The notes below the pieces were generated by a model. The model was not told the DNA's origin. It did no database searches and saw only the letters and a program-made list of their open reading frames with translations. Source: Sphingomonadaceae bacterium 3R27C6 (GTDB lineage: Bacteria; Pseudomonadota; Alphaproteobacteria; Sphingomonadales; Sphingomonadaceae). Taken from it: DNA of 64,000 bases. This document shows, piece after piece, positions 46,355 through 55,409 of this stretch. The position numbers and the translations under genes were made by a program. Location of the stretch: positions 1-64,000 of the forward strand of contig SCNS01000011.1 in NCBI GenBank assembly GCA_005503215.1, read 5' to 3'. Positions within the stretch are counted from its first letter, which is position 1. Every line of letters starts with the position of its first letter.

Positions 46355-47548
46355 GTGGATCGTTATCTTGTCATTTCGTCGGACGGTCATGTCGGTCTGC
46401 CCCCCGAAAAATATCGGGGCTATCTGGAATCGAAATATCATCAGCAGTTCGACGAGACGGTTCAGCTCGAGATCAAGGCGCGCGAAGAGCATGAAAAGCG
46501 CTTCCTGATCGACGACTTCAACAACAAGTGGCGTTCGCGCGTCGGCGACGGGCTCGAGGGCGCGTGGGACGGTACGATCCGCAACCGCGTGCTCGACGGC
46601 GACGGCGTCGCCGCCGAAGTCTTGTTCCCCGACGGGATCACCGAACGCAACGCGCCGCCCTTTGGTGCCGACATCGGCCTTCGGCCTTCGGCGGCGCGGG
46701 CCGAACTGCAGTGGGCCGGCGCGCGTGCGCACAATCGCTGGCTGGCCGAATTCTGTCAGGACGATCCGCACCGCCGCATCGGACTCGCGGTCATTCCGGC
46801 GCTCTATGATATCGACGAGACCGCGAAAGAGATCGAATGGGCGAAGCGCCACGGCCTGAAGGGCGTGTTTTTCCCCGCCCTGACCGACGGCTACGACCTC
46901 TATAACCACACCAAATATCACCGCATCTGGGCGATGCTCCAGGAAATGAACATGCCGCTTCATTTCCACTCGGGCGCCGCGCCCGCCTATGACACGACGC
47001 AGCCGGGCTGGATCGGCACCTTTCTGTGCGAGTTCGCTTTCTGGATGACGCGGCCCTTGTGGGCGATGACGTTCGGCGGGGTGTTCGAGGAATATCCGAA
47101 GCTGAAGGTCTGCTTCACCGAGGCGGGCGGCGAATTCTGGTTCCCGTGGGTGATGCAGCTGATGGACGTCCGCGCCTCCGCCAAGCATACGAGCGGGAAA
47201 CTCGGCGATTATTATGCCAATATGAGCATGAAGCCGAGCGAGTATTTCGCGCGCAACATCTGGGTCGGCTGTTCGGCGCTGCCCGACGAGGAAACGACGC
47301 AGGCCTATTATGACATCGGCGTCGACCGCATCCTCTGGGGCACCGACTATCCGCATCCCGAGGGAACCTGGCCGCACACCTTCGAAAAAATGTCGGCGAG
47401 CCTTGGCGGACTGCCCGACGACGATATCCAGGCGATGCTCGGCATCAACGCGCTCGACGTTTATGACGTCGATGCCGATGCGCTGTGGAAAATCGCGGGC
47501 GAAATCGGTCCGCGCCGCGAATTGTTCGTCAAGCAGGCGGCCGAATAG
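46355..47548 (+). CDS. Amidohydrolase-2 (ACMSD-type) family hydrolase or decarboxylase
   Basis: A 397-residue metal-dependent TIM-barrel enzyme. Likely metal or catalytic residues are Asp10/His12 (SSDGHVG, with only one His where classic members have HxH), His204 in HFHSG, Glu255 in FTEAGG and Asp330 in GTDYPH. Members hydrolyse C-N or C-C bonds or decarboxylate aromatic and cyclic acids. The GTG start follows GGAGAGAG. Its place after the receptor and MFS genes suggests it acts on the imported compound. Confidence 0.85.
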   Translation: MDRYLVISSDGHVGLPPEKYRGYLESKYHQQFDETVQLEIKAREEHEKRFLIDDFNNKWRSRVGDGLEGAWDGTIRNRVLDGDGVAAEVLFPDGITERNAPPFGADIGLRPSAARAELQWAGARAHNRWLAEFCQDDPHRRIGLAVIPALYDIDETAKEIEWAKRHGLKGVFFPALTDGYDLYNHTKYHRIWAMLQEMNMPLHFHSGAAPAYDTTQPGWIGTFLCEFAFWMTRPLWAMTFGGVFEEYPKLKVCFTEAGGEFWFPWVMQLMDVRASAKHTSGKLGDYYANMSMKPSEYFARNIWVGCSALPDEETTQAYYDIGVDRILWGTDYPHPEGTWPHTFEKMSASLGGLPDDDIQAMLGINALDVYDVDADALWKIAGEIGPRRELFVKQAAE

Positions 47549-47569
47549 ACCGGCCACAGGGGGCGTTCC

Positions 47570-47647
47570 GGGAAACCTGCCGGCGTCGCGGTGCTTGCAC
47601 GGGCCACCGGCCCGCACTACGCACCGCTCCTGCCCGGCGGGTTTCCC
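47570..47647. repeat. Nested inverted-repeat element between amidohydrolase and LysR genes
   Basis: Three stems nest: GGGAAACCTGCCGG (47570-47583) with CCGGCGGGTTTCCC (47634-47647), one wobble pair; GCGGTGC (47588-47594) with GCACCGC (47621-47627); and GGGCC (47601-47605) with GGCCC (47609-47613). The RNA would form one long interrupted hairpin 22 bases after the amidohydrolase stop. There is no T-run. It could be a terminator variant, a structured RNA or a palindromic repeat element. Confidence 0.5.
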
Positions 47648-47699
47648 AGAGCGATCATAACGCGTTCAACTGGCCAGGGGCAGGCTCTAAGGTGGGTTG

Positions 47700-48605
47700 A
47701 TGTCAAGCTGGCGCGGGATCGAGGAATTTCTGGCGGTTGTCGATCAGGGCAGCTTCACGGCCGCTGGCGACCAGCTCGGCCTTTCCAAATCCTATATCAG
47801 CAAAACGGTTCACGAACTGGAAGAGCGGCTGGGCGTGCAGCTGCTCGTCCGGACGACGCGCCGCCTGTCGCTGACCGGCGCCGGCGAAAGCTTCCATCGC
47901 GAATGCGCGCAGCTGCAACTGCGGCTGGGCGAGGTCGAAAAGCAGGTCGGACTCTATAGCACCCAGCCGGTGGGCCGGCTGCGCATCGGGCTCAGCGATA
48001 TTTTCGGTTCGGATTATATGTCGGCGCTGCTGGCCGAATTCAGCGCCGAACATCCCGGGATCATGATCGAGCCGATCGCCTATCTGAACGAAAACGAGAT
48101 CGTCCAGGAAAGCTTCGATATCGTCATCCGTTATGGCGCGTTACCGAATTCGAACTTGCGCGCGCGCACCTTTGGTTACCTCTCCTACTGCCTGTGTGCG
48201 GCACCCGAATATGTCGCAGCCCGCGGCTGGCCCAAAACGCCCGAAGATCTGCAGGAGCATGACTGTCTGACCGACCGCAGCGCGTCGATCAATTTCAACG
48301 ACGACGTCTGTGTCCGCGTCCAGCCCCGATGGGCCAGCAATAGCGGCATTGCCCTGCGCAGCGCGGCGCGAAAGGGGCTTGGCATCGCCAGCCTGCCGGT
48401 CAGCGTCGTCCGCCAGGATCTGACTGAGGGGCGCATGCTCGCGCTCGAGGAGGAATGGTCCTTCTATGACCGCGAATGCTGGGTCGTCTATTCGCCGGGC
48501 ATCATGTCGGTGGCGACGCGCGCCTTCATCGACTATCTGGTCCGCCGGACGTCGCGCGTGAAAATCCGTCCCTCGATGGCGGCATCGCTCGCCGCGCGAT
48601 ATTAG
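47700..48605 (+). CDS. LysR-type transcriptional regulator
   Basis: A 301-residue regulator. The winged helix-turn-helix is at 1-60 (IEEFLAVVDQGSFTAAGDQLGL, split), and the substrate-binding domain covers 90-290 (VGRLRIGLSDIFGSDY onward). It lies downstream of the receptor-MFS-amidohydrolase genes on the same strand and converges with the DHA2 exporter, overlapping it by four bases. It may control the uptake unit. ATG 47700 with AAGGTGG just upstream is preferred to the TTG one codon before it. Confidence 0.9.
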   Translation: MSSWRGIEEFLAVVDQGSFTAAGDQLGLSKSYISKTVHELEERLGVQLLVRTTRRLSLTGAGESFHRECAQLQLRLGEVEKQVGLYSTQPVGRLRIGLSDIFGSDYMSALLAEFSAEHPGIMIEPIAYLNENEIVQESFDIVIRYGALPNSNLRARTFGYLSYCLCAAPEYVAARGWPKTPEDLQEHDCLTDRSASINFNDDVCVRVQPRWASNSGIALRSAARKGLGIASLPVSVVRQDLTEGRMLALEEEWSFYDRECWVVYSPGIMSVATRAFIDYLVRRTSRVKIRPSMAASLAARY

Positions 48606-50155
48606 AGGGCATAGCCGCTACCTCCGTCATCGGGGCGAAGGTGAGGGCGTCCCCGCCCGGGCCGGAAGAGGATGAGGCTCAATATTGCCAATATCCAGGC
48701 TCCGGCACCTCCATAGATCATGACGGGGCCGAAGCCGGCGATGAGGCCATGCTGCACAATCGCTTCCGGCAGGTTGCCGATGATCGCCTGACTGGTCGAA
48801 AGCGCTTCGGCATTGCCGGCGGCGATCGCTTCCGCCGCAACGCGCAGCTCGGCGAGCTCGACACCCTTCGGCGCGGCGCGTTGCAGCGCGGCGGCGATCC
48901 CTTCGACGAGCAATATGCCCATGAGTGCGATGTTCACCGCCAGCGTGATCAGCCGCGCGCTCATGTCGATGCCCGAAGCCATGCCGGCCCGGCTCGGGGG
49001 GACCGACGCTGTCGTGGTATTGGTCACCGGCGTATTGGTGATACCGATCCCGATGCCCGCAAGAAGCATGCCGGGCAACATGGTCAGCCAGCCCGGTTGT
49101 GCCGCAATGCTCCCGAGCTTCATTGCGACGAAGCCAAGGCCGATCGTGGCCAGGCCGAACGGAATGACGGCACCCGGACCGTATCGAAGCGACATGCGCT
49201 CGCCCAAGGGAGGAAAGATCAGCGCCGGCAATGTATAGGCGAGCAGGCACAGGCCAGTGCCGAGCGTGTCGTACCCGAGACCGAGCTGAAGATAGATCGG
49301 CAGATAGATCATAAAGGGCCAATAGCTGACATTCATCGCGATGCAGCCGAGGATGGCGCCCGAAAAGCTGCGGTTCCGAAAGACGGAGAAATCGAACATC
49401 GGATGCGTTTGTCGCCGCTCGGCAAACAGGAATGCGGCGAAACAGAGGGCTGTGGCGGCAGCGATCGCCATCGAAGCGGGAAGGCCAAGCGTAGCTCCCT
49501 GCGTGATGAGATAGACCAGTCCGAATACCGCCAGCGAGAGCGTCAGGATTCCCGTCACGTCGAGGCGGCTGGCGTCCGGATCGCGCGATTCGATTATCGT
49601 GCCGGCCGCAACCGCCAGGGTCAGGAGCGCGAGCGGAAGATGGACAAGAAATATCCATTCCCAGCCCGCCAGTGCGATAATCGCGCTCCCGACGATCGGA
49701 CCGAAGCCGAGGCCGATTCCCGAGACAACGCCCCAGGTTGCGAAAGCGCGGCCACGATCGCGTGCGTCCTGAAACTGGTGTGAGAGGAGCGCGATCGAGC
49801 AGATCAGCATGGCCCCGCCGGCGAGGCCCTGAAGCAGCCGGCCCGCGATGAGCAGCCCCATATTGTCGGCGAGGCCGCAAAGCGCCGAGGTGGCGCCGAA
49901 GGCTGCCACGCTGATCATGAAGATGCGCTTGCGGCCAAAGCGATCGGCCAGCGTTCCGGTCGCCATCAGCACGGTCGTGCATGCGAGCGTATAGGCGTTC
50001 ATGACCCACTGGAGTTCCTGGAAGTCGCCGTGAAGGACCTCTTCGAGGCGCGGGAGGATCACCGGGACACTTGTAATCTCGAGGCCGAACATCAGTGCGC
50101 CAAGGCACATCGCGAGCAGGGCCAGCGCGTTTTTGCGGGCAGGGTGGAGAGACAT
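48602..50155 (-). CDS. DHA2-family (EmrB/QacA-like) MFS drug exporter
   Basis: A 517-residue inner-membrane antiporter with fourteen predicted helices. Motif A appears as GTLADRFGRKR near residues 67-77 and motif C as GVVSGIGLGFGPIVG near residue 147. It should export hydrophobic compounds in exchange for protons. No membrane-fusion partner is next to it. ATG 50155 is chosen because AAAGGTG lies upstream; a GTG three codons earlier is possible. It is divergent from the LysR gene at 50281, which probably controls it. Confidence 0.9.
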   Translation of the reverse strand: MSLHPARKNALALLAMCLGALMFGLEITSVPVILPRLEEVLHGDFQELQWVMNAYTLACTTVLMATGTLADRFGRKRIFMISVAAFGATSALCGLADNMGLLIAGRLLQGLAGGAMLICSIALLSHQFQDARDRGRAFATWGVVSGIGLGFGPIVGSAIIALAGWEWIFLVHLPLALLTLAVAAGTIIESRDPDASRLDVTGILTLSLAVFGLVYLITQGATLGLPASMAIAAATALCFAAFLFAERRQTHPMFDFSVFRNRSFSGAILGCIAMNVSYWPFMIYLPIYLQLGLGYDTLGTGLCLLAYTLPALIFPPLGERMSLRYGPGAVIPFGLATIGLGFVAMKLGSIAAQPGWLTMLPGMLLAGIGIGITNTPVTNTTTASVPPSRAGMASGIDMSARLITLAVNIALMGILLVEGIAAALQRAAPKGVELAELRVAAEAIAAGNAEALSTSQAIIGNLPEAIVQHGLIAGFGPVMIYGGAGAWILAILSLILFRPGRGRPHLRPDDGGSGYAL

Positions 50156-50280
50156 AGGCGGCACCTTTCGAGTGTCCGGGCCCGTCTGCCCGGCTGGTGC
50201 GCTATCTGGGGAGAAGCAAGTAATGACGGAAATGATTTTATTTTCTAGAATTCATAATCAATCATAATTAATTGAGCGTG

Positions 50281-51156
50281 ATGGACATCGATCCGACACT
50301 ATTGCGCGCATTCGTGGCGGTCAGCGAGACGGGGGGCTTCACGCGGGCCGCCCGGCGGTTGAATCTCACCCAGCCGGCGGTGAGCCACCAGATCCGGCGC
50401 CTCGAGGAACAGCTCGGCCGGGCGCTGATCCGTCGCACGACGCGCCGGTTGACCCTGACCGACGACGGCGAAGACCTCCTGCTGCACGCGCGCGATATCC
50501 TCGCCGGTCTCGACGCGCTCGCGCAACGCTTCCGCCCCTCTCCGGTAACGGGAGTCGTGCGCTTTGGCGCCCCGGAAGCTTTCATGGGCGAGCGATTGCC
50601 GGCGCTGCTCTGCCAATTCTCGCGCGCCTTTCCCGCGGTGCGGCTCGATGTTCATGTGAGCACCTATCTCGACCTCAGCACGATGATCGCGGCCGAGGAA
50701 CTGGACCTTGCCGTCGTGCTTTCCACCGCCGGGGCCGAGAATGGCGGCATCCCTTTGCGGCGGGCGGAGTTCGGGTGGGTCGCGGCCGACAATTTCCTGT
50801 TGCCCGAGGGCGCGTCGTTGCCACTTGCTTTCCATCCCCCGAATTGCGTCAACCGGCTGGTGGGGGTCGCCGCGCTGGATGCGACACCGATCGACTGGCA
50901 CATCGCTTTCACCTCGCCGAGCGAACAGGGCCTCCGCGCGGCGGTACGATCGGGGCTGGCGGTCGCGGTGCTGATGCGCAGCGATCTGGAACCCGGCCTA
51001 CGCCTGCTCGACGGCCACTATGGCCTCCCGGCCTTGCCCAGCGCCGATTTCATGCTGATCCGCAGCGGCGGCGTGGCGTCCCCGGCGGCGCGCGCCTTTG
51101 GCGAGATGCTCGTCGCCATGGAGGCGCCCACGATGCCGGCGGACACAGGACTTTGA
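50281..51156 (+). CDS. LysR-type regulator divergent from the DHA2 exporter
   Basis: A 291-residue LysR protein with its helix-turn-helix at 5-62 (RAFVAVSETGGFTRAARRLNL, split) and a ligand-binding domain from about 88. The 125-base gap shared with the exporter is strikingly AT-rich (50221-50275) and has several AAT/ATT half-sites of the kind LysR proteins use, which supports auto-regulation plus control of the exporter. TTG 50272 and GTG 50278 are alternative starts. The Rieske operon begins 153 bases downstream and may also be a target. Confidence 0.9.
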   Translation: MDIDPTLLRAFVAVSETGGFTRAARRLNLTQPAVSHQIRRLEEQLGRALIRRTTRRLTLTDDGEDLLLHARDILAGLDALAQRFRPSPVTGVVRFGAPEAFMGERLPALLCQFSRAFPAVRLDVHVSTYLDLSTMIAAEELDLAVVLSTAGAENGGIPLRRAEFGWVAADNFLLPEGASLPLAFHPPNCVNRLVGVAALDATPIDWHIAFTSPSEQGLRAAVRSGLAVAVLMRSDLEPGLRLLDGHYGLPALPSADFMLIRSGGVASPAARAFGEMLVAMEAPTMPADTGL

Positions 51157-51309
51157 GCGACCGCGAAGTGGTGTGCTGGCGCCCGCCCGGCCTCATTGTT
51201 CGTCACCACGCACAAACTGTACGCCATTTGGGTCTTACCTCTGGCGTGGCAATCGATACACTCGCCCGACAAGAGCCGCCCGGAAAGGACGGCCATCCGG
51301 GAGACTGAC

Positions 51310-52320
51310 GTGCCAAAGGTTGAACGCTTTCCGATGCCTATCCCCTATGGCTGGTTCGGGGTCGGCTATGGTGCCGAACTGCAGGTGGGCGATGTCCGTC
51401 CGGTCCATTATTTCGGGCGTGACCTCGTGCTCTTCCGAAACGAGAATGGTGAGGCGGGGCTGCTCGATGCCTATTGCCCGCATCTCGGCGCGCACATGGG
51501 GCACGGCGGGCAGGTCGAAGGCGACAGCCTGCGCTGTCCCTTCCATCACTGGGCATTCCGCCCCGACGGCTTCTGCAGCAAGATTCCCTATGCCAAGGCC
51601 TTCCCGCCGCGCGCGAAGCGCGAGCCGCTGGCGAAATCCTATCCGGTGGTCGAAAAGAGCGGCGTCATCTGGGCCTGGTATCACCCCGACGACATCGCGC
51701 CGACGTTCGACGTCATCGACTATCCCGAATTCACCAACCCCGAATGGGCCGAACCGATCAAGCGCGAATGGCGCTTCGCCAGCAATCCCCAGGAAATTGC
51801 CGAAAATGGCGTTGATGTCGCGCATTTCGCTTATGTCCACGCGATGGACGCGGTGCCGGAGGGGGAAACCGATTATGACGGCGTGCGGCGGCACAGTGTC
51901 GCGCGCGGGCATCGTACCATCGACCTGCCGTCGGGTGAGCGCAAGCAATTGCCCTATTCGGTTGACACGCTCCAGAACGGGGCAGGGCAGAAGTTCACGC
52001 GGCTGAGCGGGCTCGTCGAGCTGTCGCTGCTCGTCATCGCCACGCCGGTCGAAGCCGACGACGTCGAACTGCGTTTCTGCTTCACGCACCCGAAGGTCGC
52101 GCCGGGCTCGCCCGAGGAAAAGGCGATCGAGGCGGCGATCGAAAATACCTGCGGGCAAAAGGGCGTCGAGGGCGATATTCCGATCTGGCACAACAAAATC
52201 CACCGCGCCCGGCCCTATCTGTGCGATGGCGACGGTCCGATCCTGCGTTTCCGTCGCTATTTCGAGCAATTTTATGCCGATGGGCCCGACGGCAGCCGGC
52301 TCGTCGAAGCCGCCGAATAA
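51310..52320 (+). CDS. Rieske non-haem iron oxygenase, catalytic subunit
   Basis: A 336-residue oxygenase. The Rieske cluster ligands are Cys56/His58 (CPHLGAH) and Cys76/His79 (CPFHHW). The mononuclear iron site is DVAHFAYVHAM with Asp169 bridging and His172/His177 as ligands. The spacing and the PIPYGWFGVGY opening resemble sterol- and KshA-type oxygenases more than aromatic dihydroxylating ones. No reductase or ferredoxin gene is nearby, so it must use partners encoded elsewhere. The GTG start has GGGAG seven bases upstream. It heads the Rieske-ADC-SDR-MFS operon. Confidence 0.9.
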   Translation: MPKVERFPMPIPYGWFGVGYGAELQVGDVRPVHYFGRDLVLFRNENGEAGLLDAYCPHLGAHMGHGGQVEGDSLRCPFHHWAFRPDGFCSKIPYAKAFPPRAKREPLAKSYPVVEKSGVIWAWYHPDDIAPTFDVIDYPEFTNPEWAEPIKREWRFASNPQEIAENGVDVAHFAYVHAMDAVPEGETDYDGVRRHSVARGHRTIDLPSGERKQLPYSVDTLQNGAGQKFTRLSGLVELSLLVIATPVEADDVELRFCFTHPKVAPGSPEEKAIEAAIENTCGQKGVEGDIPIWHNKIHRARPYLCDGDGPILRFRRYFEQFYADGPDGSRLVEAAE

Positions 52321-52390
52321 CCCTGCCGCGCCCCGCGGGAAACCACCACTGCCGACTAGCTGCGCCTTGGGCGCCATAGGGAGAATTGCG

Positions 52391-53191
52391 ATGTCCAGAC
52401 TGCGTTATGTTCAGGGTCCCGTCGAAACCCGTGCGCCAGGCATGCTGCGCAACACCGTCTACGGGATCCGCGCGACATATGAGACCGATCCCGAAATCAT
52501 CGCGGCGCTGCTGCCGCAGCCGCTCGTCGCGACCGCAAAGCCCGAAATCTGGCTGCAGATGGTGCATGTGGCGATGCATGTGACCGAAACCGATACGGTC
52601 GAGATTGGCGCGCTGACCGTCGGCGTCAATTGCACGCATGAAGGCGCACCGGGGGCCTATTGCTTCCACATGGCGATGGAGGGCGAAACCGTCGTCACCT
52701 CCGGGCGCGAGCGTTTCGGCGAGCCGAAGAAGATCGCCGAGACGCATTTCGAACGCAATGGCGACCATCTGCGCGCGACCTGTTCGCGCCACGGCATCGC
52801 CTATTTCGAAATCGAAGGCACGATCGGCGAAACGATCGACCAGCCGCTGAAATTCGAAGAGCATCTGTTCTGCTACAAGGGCATGCCGTCGATCGACCAG
52901 CCGGGCCAGTTCGACGGTGACGTCTTCCTCACCCGCCTCAACTGGGAACGCAATTACGATTCCCGCCGGGCGATGACGGGGACGATCACCTTGCGCGATT
53001 CGGCCTTTGATCCGCTTGCCGATATTCCCGTTCGCCGCATCGTCGACATGCAATATGTCGAAGGTGGGACCGCGACCGGCGGCACGCTGCTGCGCAAGGT
53101 TCCGGGCGAATGGATCGCGCCGCATTGGGTCGGGCGGCACGACGATCCGCGCAATGTCGGCATAGAAGCCGGCGAGCGGAAGGCCGCCTGA
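52391..53191 (+). CDS. Acetoacetate-decarboxylase-family protein
   Basis: A 266-residue protein of the ADC fold. The Schiff-base lysine should be Lys114 in GEPKKIAE, the position of Lys115 in the clostridial enzyme. The family also contains aldolase-dehydratases and cyclases, so decarboxylation of a beta-keto acid is only one possibility. It sits 70 bases after the oxygenase and one base overlaps the SDR gene. In this context it may process a ring-opened or keto intermediate made by the oxygenase and the dehydrogenase. Confidence 0.8.
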   Translation: MSRLRYVQGPVETRAPGMLRNTVYGIRATYETDPEIIAALLPQPLVATAKPEIWLQMVHVAMHVTETDTVEIGALTVGVNCTHEGAPGAYCFHMAMEGETVVTSGRERFGEPKKIAETHFERNGDHLRATCSRHGIAYFEIEGTIGETIDQPLKFEEHLFCYKGMPSIDQPGQFDGDVFLTRLNWERNYDSRRAMTGTITLRDSAFDPLADIPVRRIVDMQYVEGGTATGGTLLRKVPGEWIAPHWVGRHDDPRNVGIEAGERKAA

Positions 53192-54060
53192 TGGACGATT
53201 TTTCCGGCCGGGTGGCGGTCGTAACGGGTGGGGCGAGCGGGGTTGGCAAATGTCTGTGCGCCGACCTCGCCCGCGCCGGGGCGCATGTGGTGATTGCCGA
53301 TATCGATCCGGCGCGGCTTGAAGCGGTGCGTGGCGAGATCGACGCGCTGGGTTCGGGGCAGGTGCTCGCGATCGCCTGCGACGTGACCAAGGAAGCGTCG
53401 GTGCGCGCGCTGGCGGATCAGGTCTTTGACCAGTTCGAGACGGTGCATATCCTGTTCAACAATGCCGGCGTCGGGCTGGGCGAGGCGCAGCGCAAGCTGT
53501 GGACGCTTCCGCTCAGCGACTGGCGCTGGGGCATCGACGTCAATGTGCTCGGCGTCATCCACGGCATTGCGGCTTTCGTGCCGCGCATGATCGAGGCGGG
53601 ACAGGAGGGCGTGATCGTCAATACCAGCTCGACCAACGGCGGGCTGCGTTCGCTGCCCAACACCCCCATTTATGCCGCCACCAAGGCGGCGGTGACCAGC
53701 ATCTCCGAAGTGCTGCACCAGCAATTGCTGCGCGAAGGCGGCAAGCTGCGCGCGGCCACGCTCTTCCCGGGGCCGCACACGGTCAACACCGCGATCATGG
53801 CGTCGGGCGAAGTCCGCCCGGCGGACTATGTCGAAAATGAAGCGCAGACCAAAGTCGCCTATCGCACGATGGAAGATCTGGTACGGACGACCGGGCTCAA
53901 GCTCAAGCTGACCGAACCTGCCGAGGTATCCGCCTTCGCGCTCGACGGCATCCGGGCGGGGCGTTTCTGGCTGCTGCCCGAGAGCGAGGAGAATGATGTG
54001 CTGATCGCCGCGCGAACCGAACAGATTTTGGCGCGGCGGGATCCGCCGTCGGCATGGTGA
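53191..54060 (+). CDS. Short-chain dehydrogenase/reductase
   Basis: A 289-residue classical SDR. The cofactor motif is TGGASGVG at about 12-19, NNAG follows near residue 91, and the catalytic Ser-Tyr-Lys set is NTSSTNGG plus YAATK near residues 145-168. A C-terminal extension beyond the usual 250 residues may form a substrate lid. The Asp in VIADID after the Gly-rich loop suggests NAD(H). ATG 53191 shares a base with the previous stop, and its own end overlaps the MFS gene by seven bases. Confidence 0.9.
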   Translation: MDDFSGRVAVVTGGASGVGKCLCADLARAGAHVVIADIDPARLEAVRGEIDALGSGQVLAIACDVTKEASVRALADQVFDQFETVHILFNNAGVGLGEAQRKLWTLPLSDWRWGIDVNVLGVIHGIAAFVPRMIEAGQEGVIVNTSSTNGGLRSLPNTPIYAATKAAVTSISEVLHQQLLREGGKLRAATLFPGPHTVNTAIMASGEVRPADYVENEAQTKVAYRTMEDLVRTTGLKLKLTEPAEVSAFALDGIRAGRFWLLPESEENDVLIAARTEQILARRDPPSAW

Positions 54061-55391
54061 CCGCCGCGGTGTCCGAAGAACCGGCGCGCGGCACGGTCGC
54101 GCGCGGCGGCGTCTACCGCTGGCTCGTCGTCGCGATCCTGTTCGTCGGCTATTGTTTCAGCGCGATCGATGCCCGCGTGCTGACGCTGATGGTCGAACCG
54201 ATCCAGCGCGACCTGAACCTCAGCGATTTCGAAATCAGCCTGCTCCAGGGTTTTGCCTTTTCCTTGCTCTACAGCATCGCCGCGCTGCCGATCGGCCGCT
54301 TTGTCGATCGCACCAAAAGGCGCGCGACGCTGATCGTCTGGGGGGTGCTGTTCTGGTCGGCGATGACGGCCGCCTGCGGCTTTACCAGCAGCTTCATCGG
54401 CCTCTTTCTCGCGCGCGTCGGCGTCGGGGTGGGCGAGGCGACGCTTAGCCCGACCGCCTATTCGTTGATCAGCGACTATTTCGAGCGGCGAAGGCGGGCG
54501 CTGGCGATCAGCTTCTATGCGATCGGTTATCCTATCGGAGGCGGCCTGGCGCTGTTGATCGGCGGCTGGCTGCTCGCGCGTTTCACCAAGGCTGGCGGCG
54601 CAACATTGCCGTGGCTCGGCAGTTTCGAACCGTGGCAGATGGTGTTCCTGTGCGTTGCGGCGCCCGGATTGATCGTCGCCGCGCTGATGATGACGATCCG
54701 CGAGCCGGCGCGGCAGGAACTCGCGGCGAACCTGTCGGTGCAAAGCAGCCTGCGCGAAGGGTTCGACTATATTTCCGAGCGCTGGGCGCTGTTCGGTTCG
54801 CTGATCGGTTCGCTCGCCCTGATTGCGCTTCTGGCGATCGGCACCGCGCTGTGGTTCCCGACCTTCCTGATCCGCAGCTATGGCATGAGTCCGGCCGAGG
54901 TGGGGATGTCCTACGGGATGATCATGCTGACCTGCGGCACCGTCGGCACGCTGTCGGGTGGCTGGCTCGCGGGACGGCTGATGCAGGGCGGCCGGGCGGA
55001 CGCCAATATGCGCGTCGTGCTGATCGCCACCGTGCTGAAGGGCGTGCCGCTGATCGTCGCGCCGTTGATGCCGACCGCCTTTCTGTCGCTCACGATGATG
55101 GCGATCGGCACGCTGATCGGGCAGGCGTCGCAAGGCGTGATGCTGACAGCGATCCAGGATGTGACGCCCAATCAGCTACGCGGACAGGTCACCGCGATCT
55201 CGCTCTTGTGCGTCAATCTGGTGGGGATGGGGCTGGGTGCCAGTGTCATCGCCGCGATCACCGATTTCGGTTTCGGCGACCAAGCGGCGCTCGGCTATTC
55301 GATCGCGATTGCCGGTGCGGTCGTGCTGCCGCTGATCGTGGCCCTGCTTCTGGTGGCCCTGCCGCACTATCGCCGCGCGGTCGAAGGCTGA
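54054..55391 (+). CDS. MFS transporter, spinster-like
   Basis: A 445-residue, twelve-helix carrier. Motif A is GRFVDRTKRR near residues 83-92, and the GVGVGEATLSPTAYSLISD segment in helix 4-5 is characteristic of the spinster-like MFS branch common in sphingomonads. It should import or export an amphipathic organic compound. It is the last gene of the Rieske operon and starts inside the SDR gene, so expression is coupled. It converges on the LuxR gene with an 18-base gap. Confidence 0.88.
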   Translation: MVTAAVSEEPARGTVARGGVYRWLVVAILFVGYCFSAIDARVLTLMVEPIQRDLNLSDFEISLLQGFAFSLLYSIAALPIGRFVDRTKRRATLIVWGVLFWSAMTAACGFTSSFIGLFLARVGVGVGEATLSPTAYSLISDYFERRRRALAISFYAIGYPIGGGLALLIGGWLLARFTKAGGATLPWLGSFEPWQMVFLCVAAPGLIVAALMMTIREPARQELAANLSVQSSLREGFDYISERWALFGSLIGSLALIALLAIGTALWFPTFLIRSYGMSPAEVGMSYGMIMLTCGTVGTLSGGWLAGRLMQGGRADANMRVVLIATVLKGVPLIVAPLMPTAFLSLTMMAIGTLIGQASQGVMLTAIQDVTPNQLRGQVTAISLLCVNLVGMGLGASVIAAITDFGFGDQAALGYSIAIAGAVVLPLIVALLLVALPHYRRAVEG

Positions 55392-55409
55392 CGCGCGCCA
55401 CCGGGGCCG

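Noticed and set aside
52321..52390. A hairpin in the oxygenase-ADC gap
   Set aside because: The stem is only four or five base pairs and could be chance.
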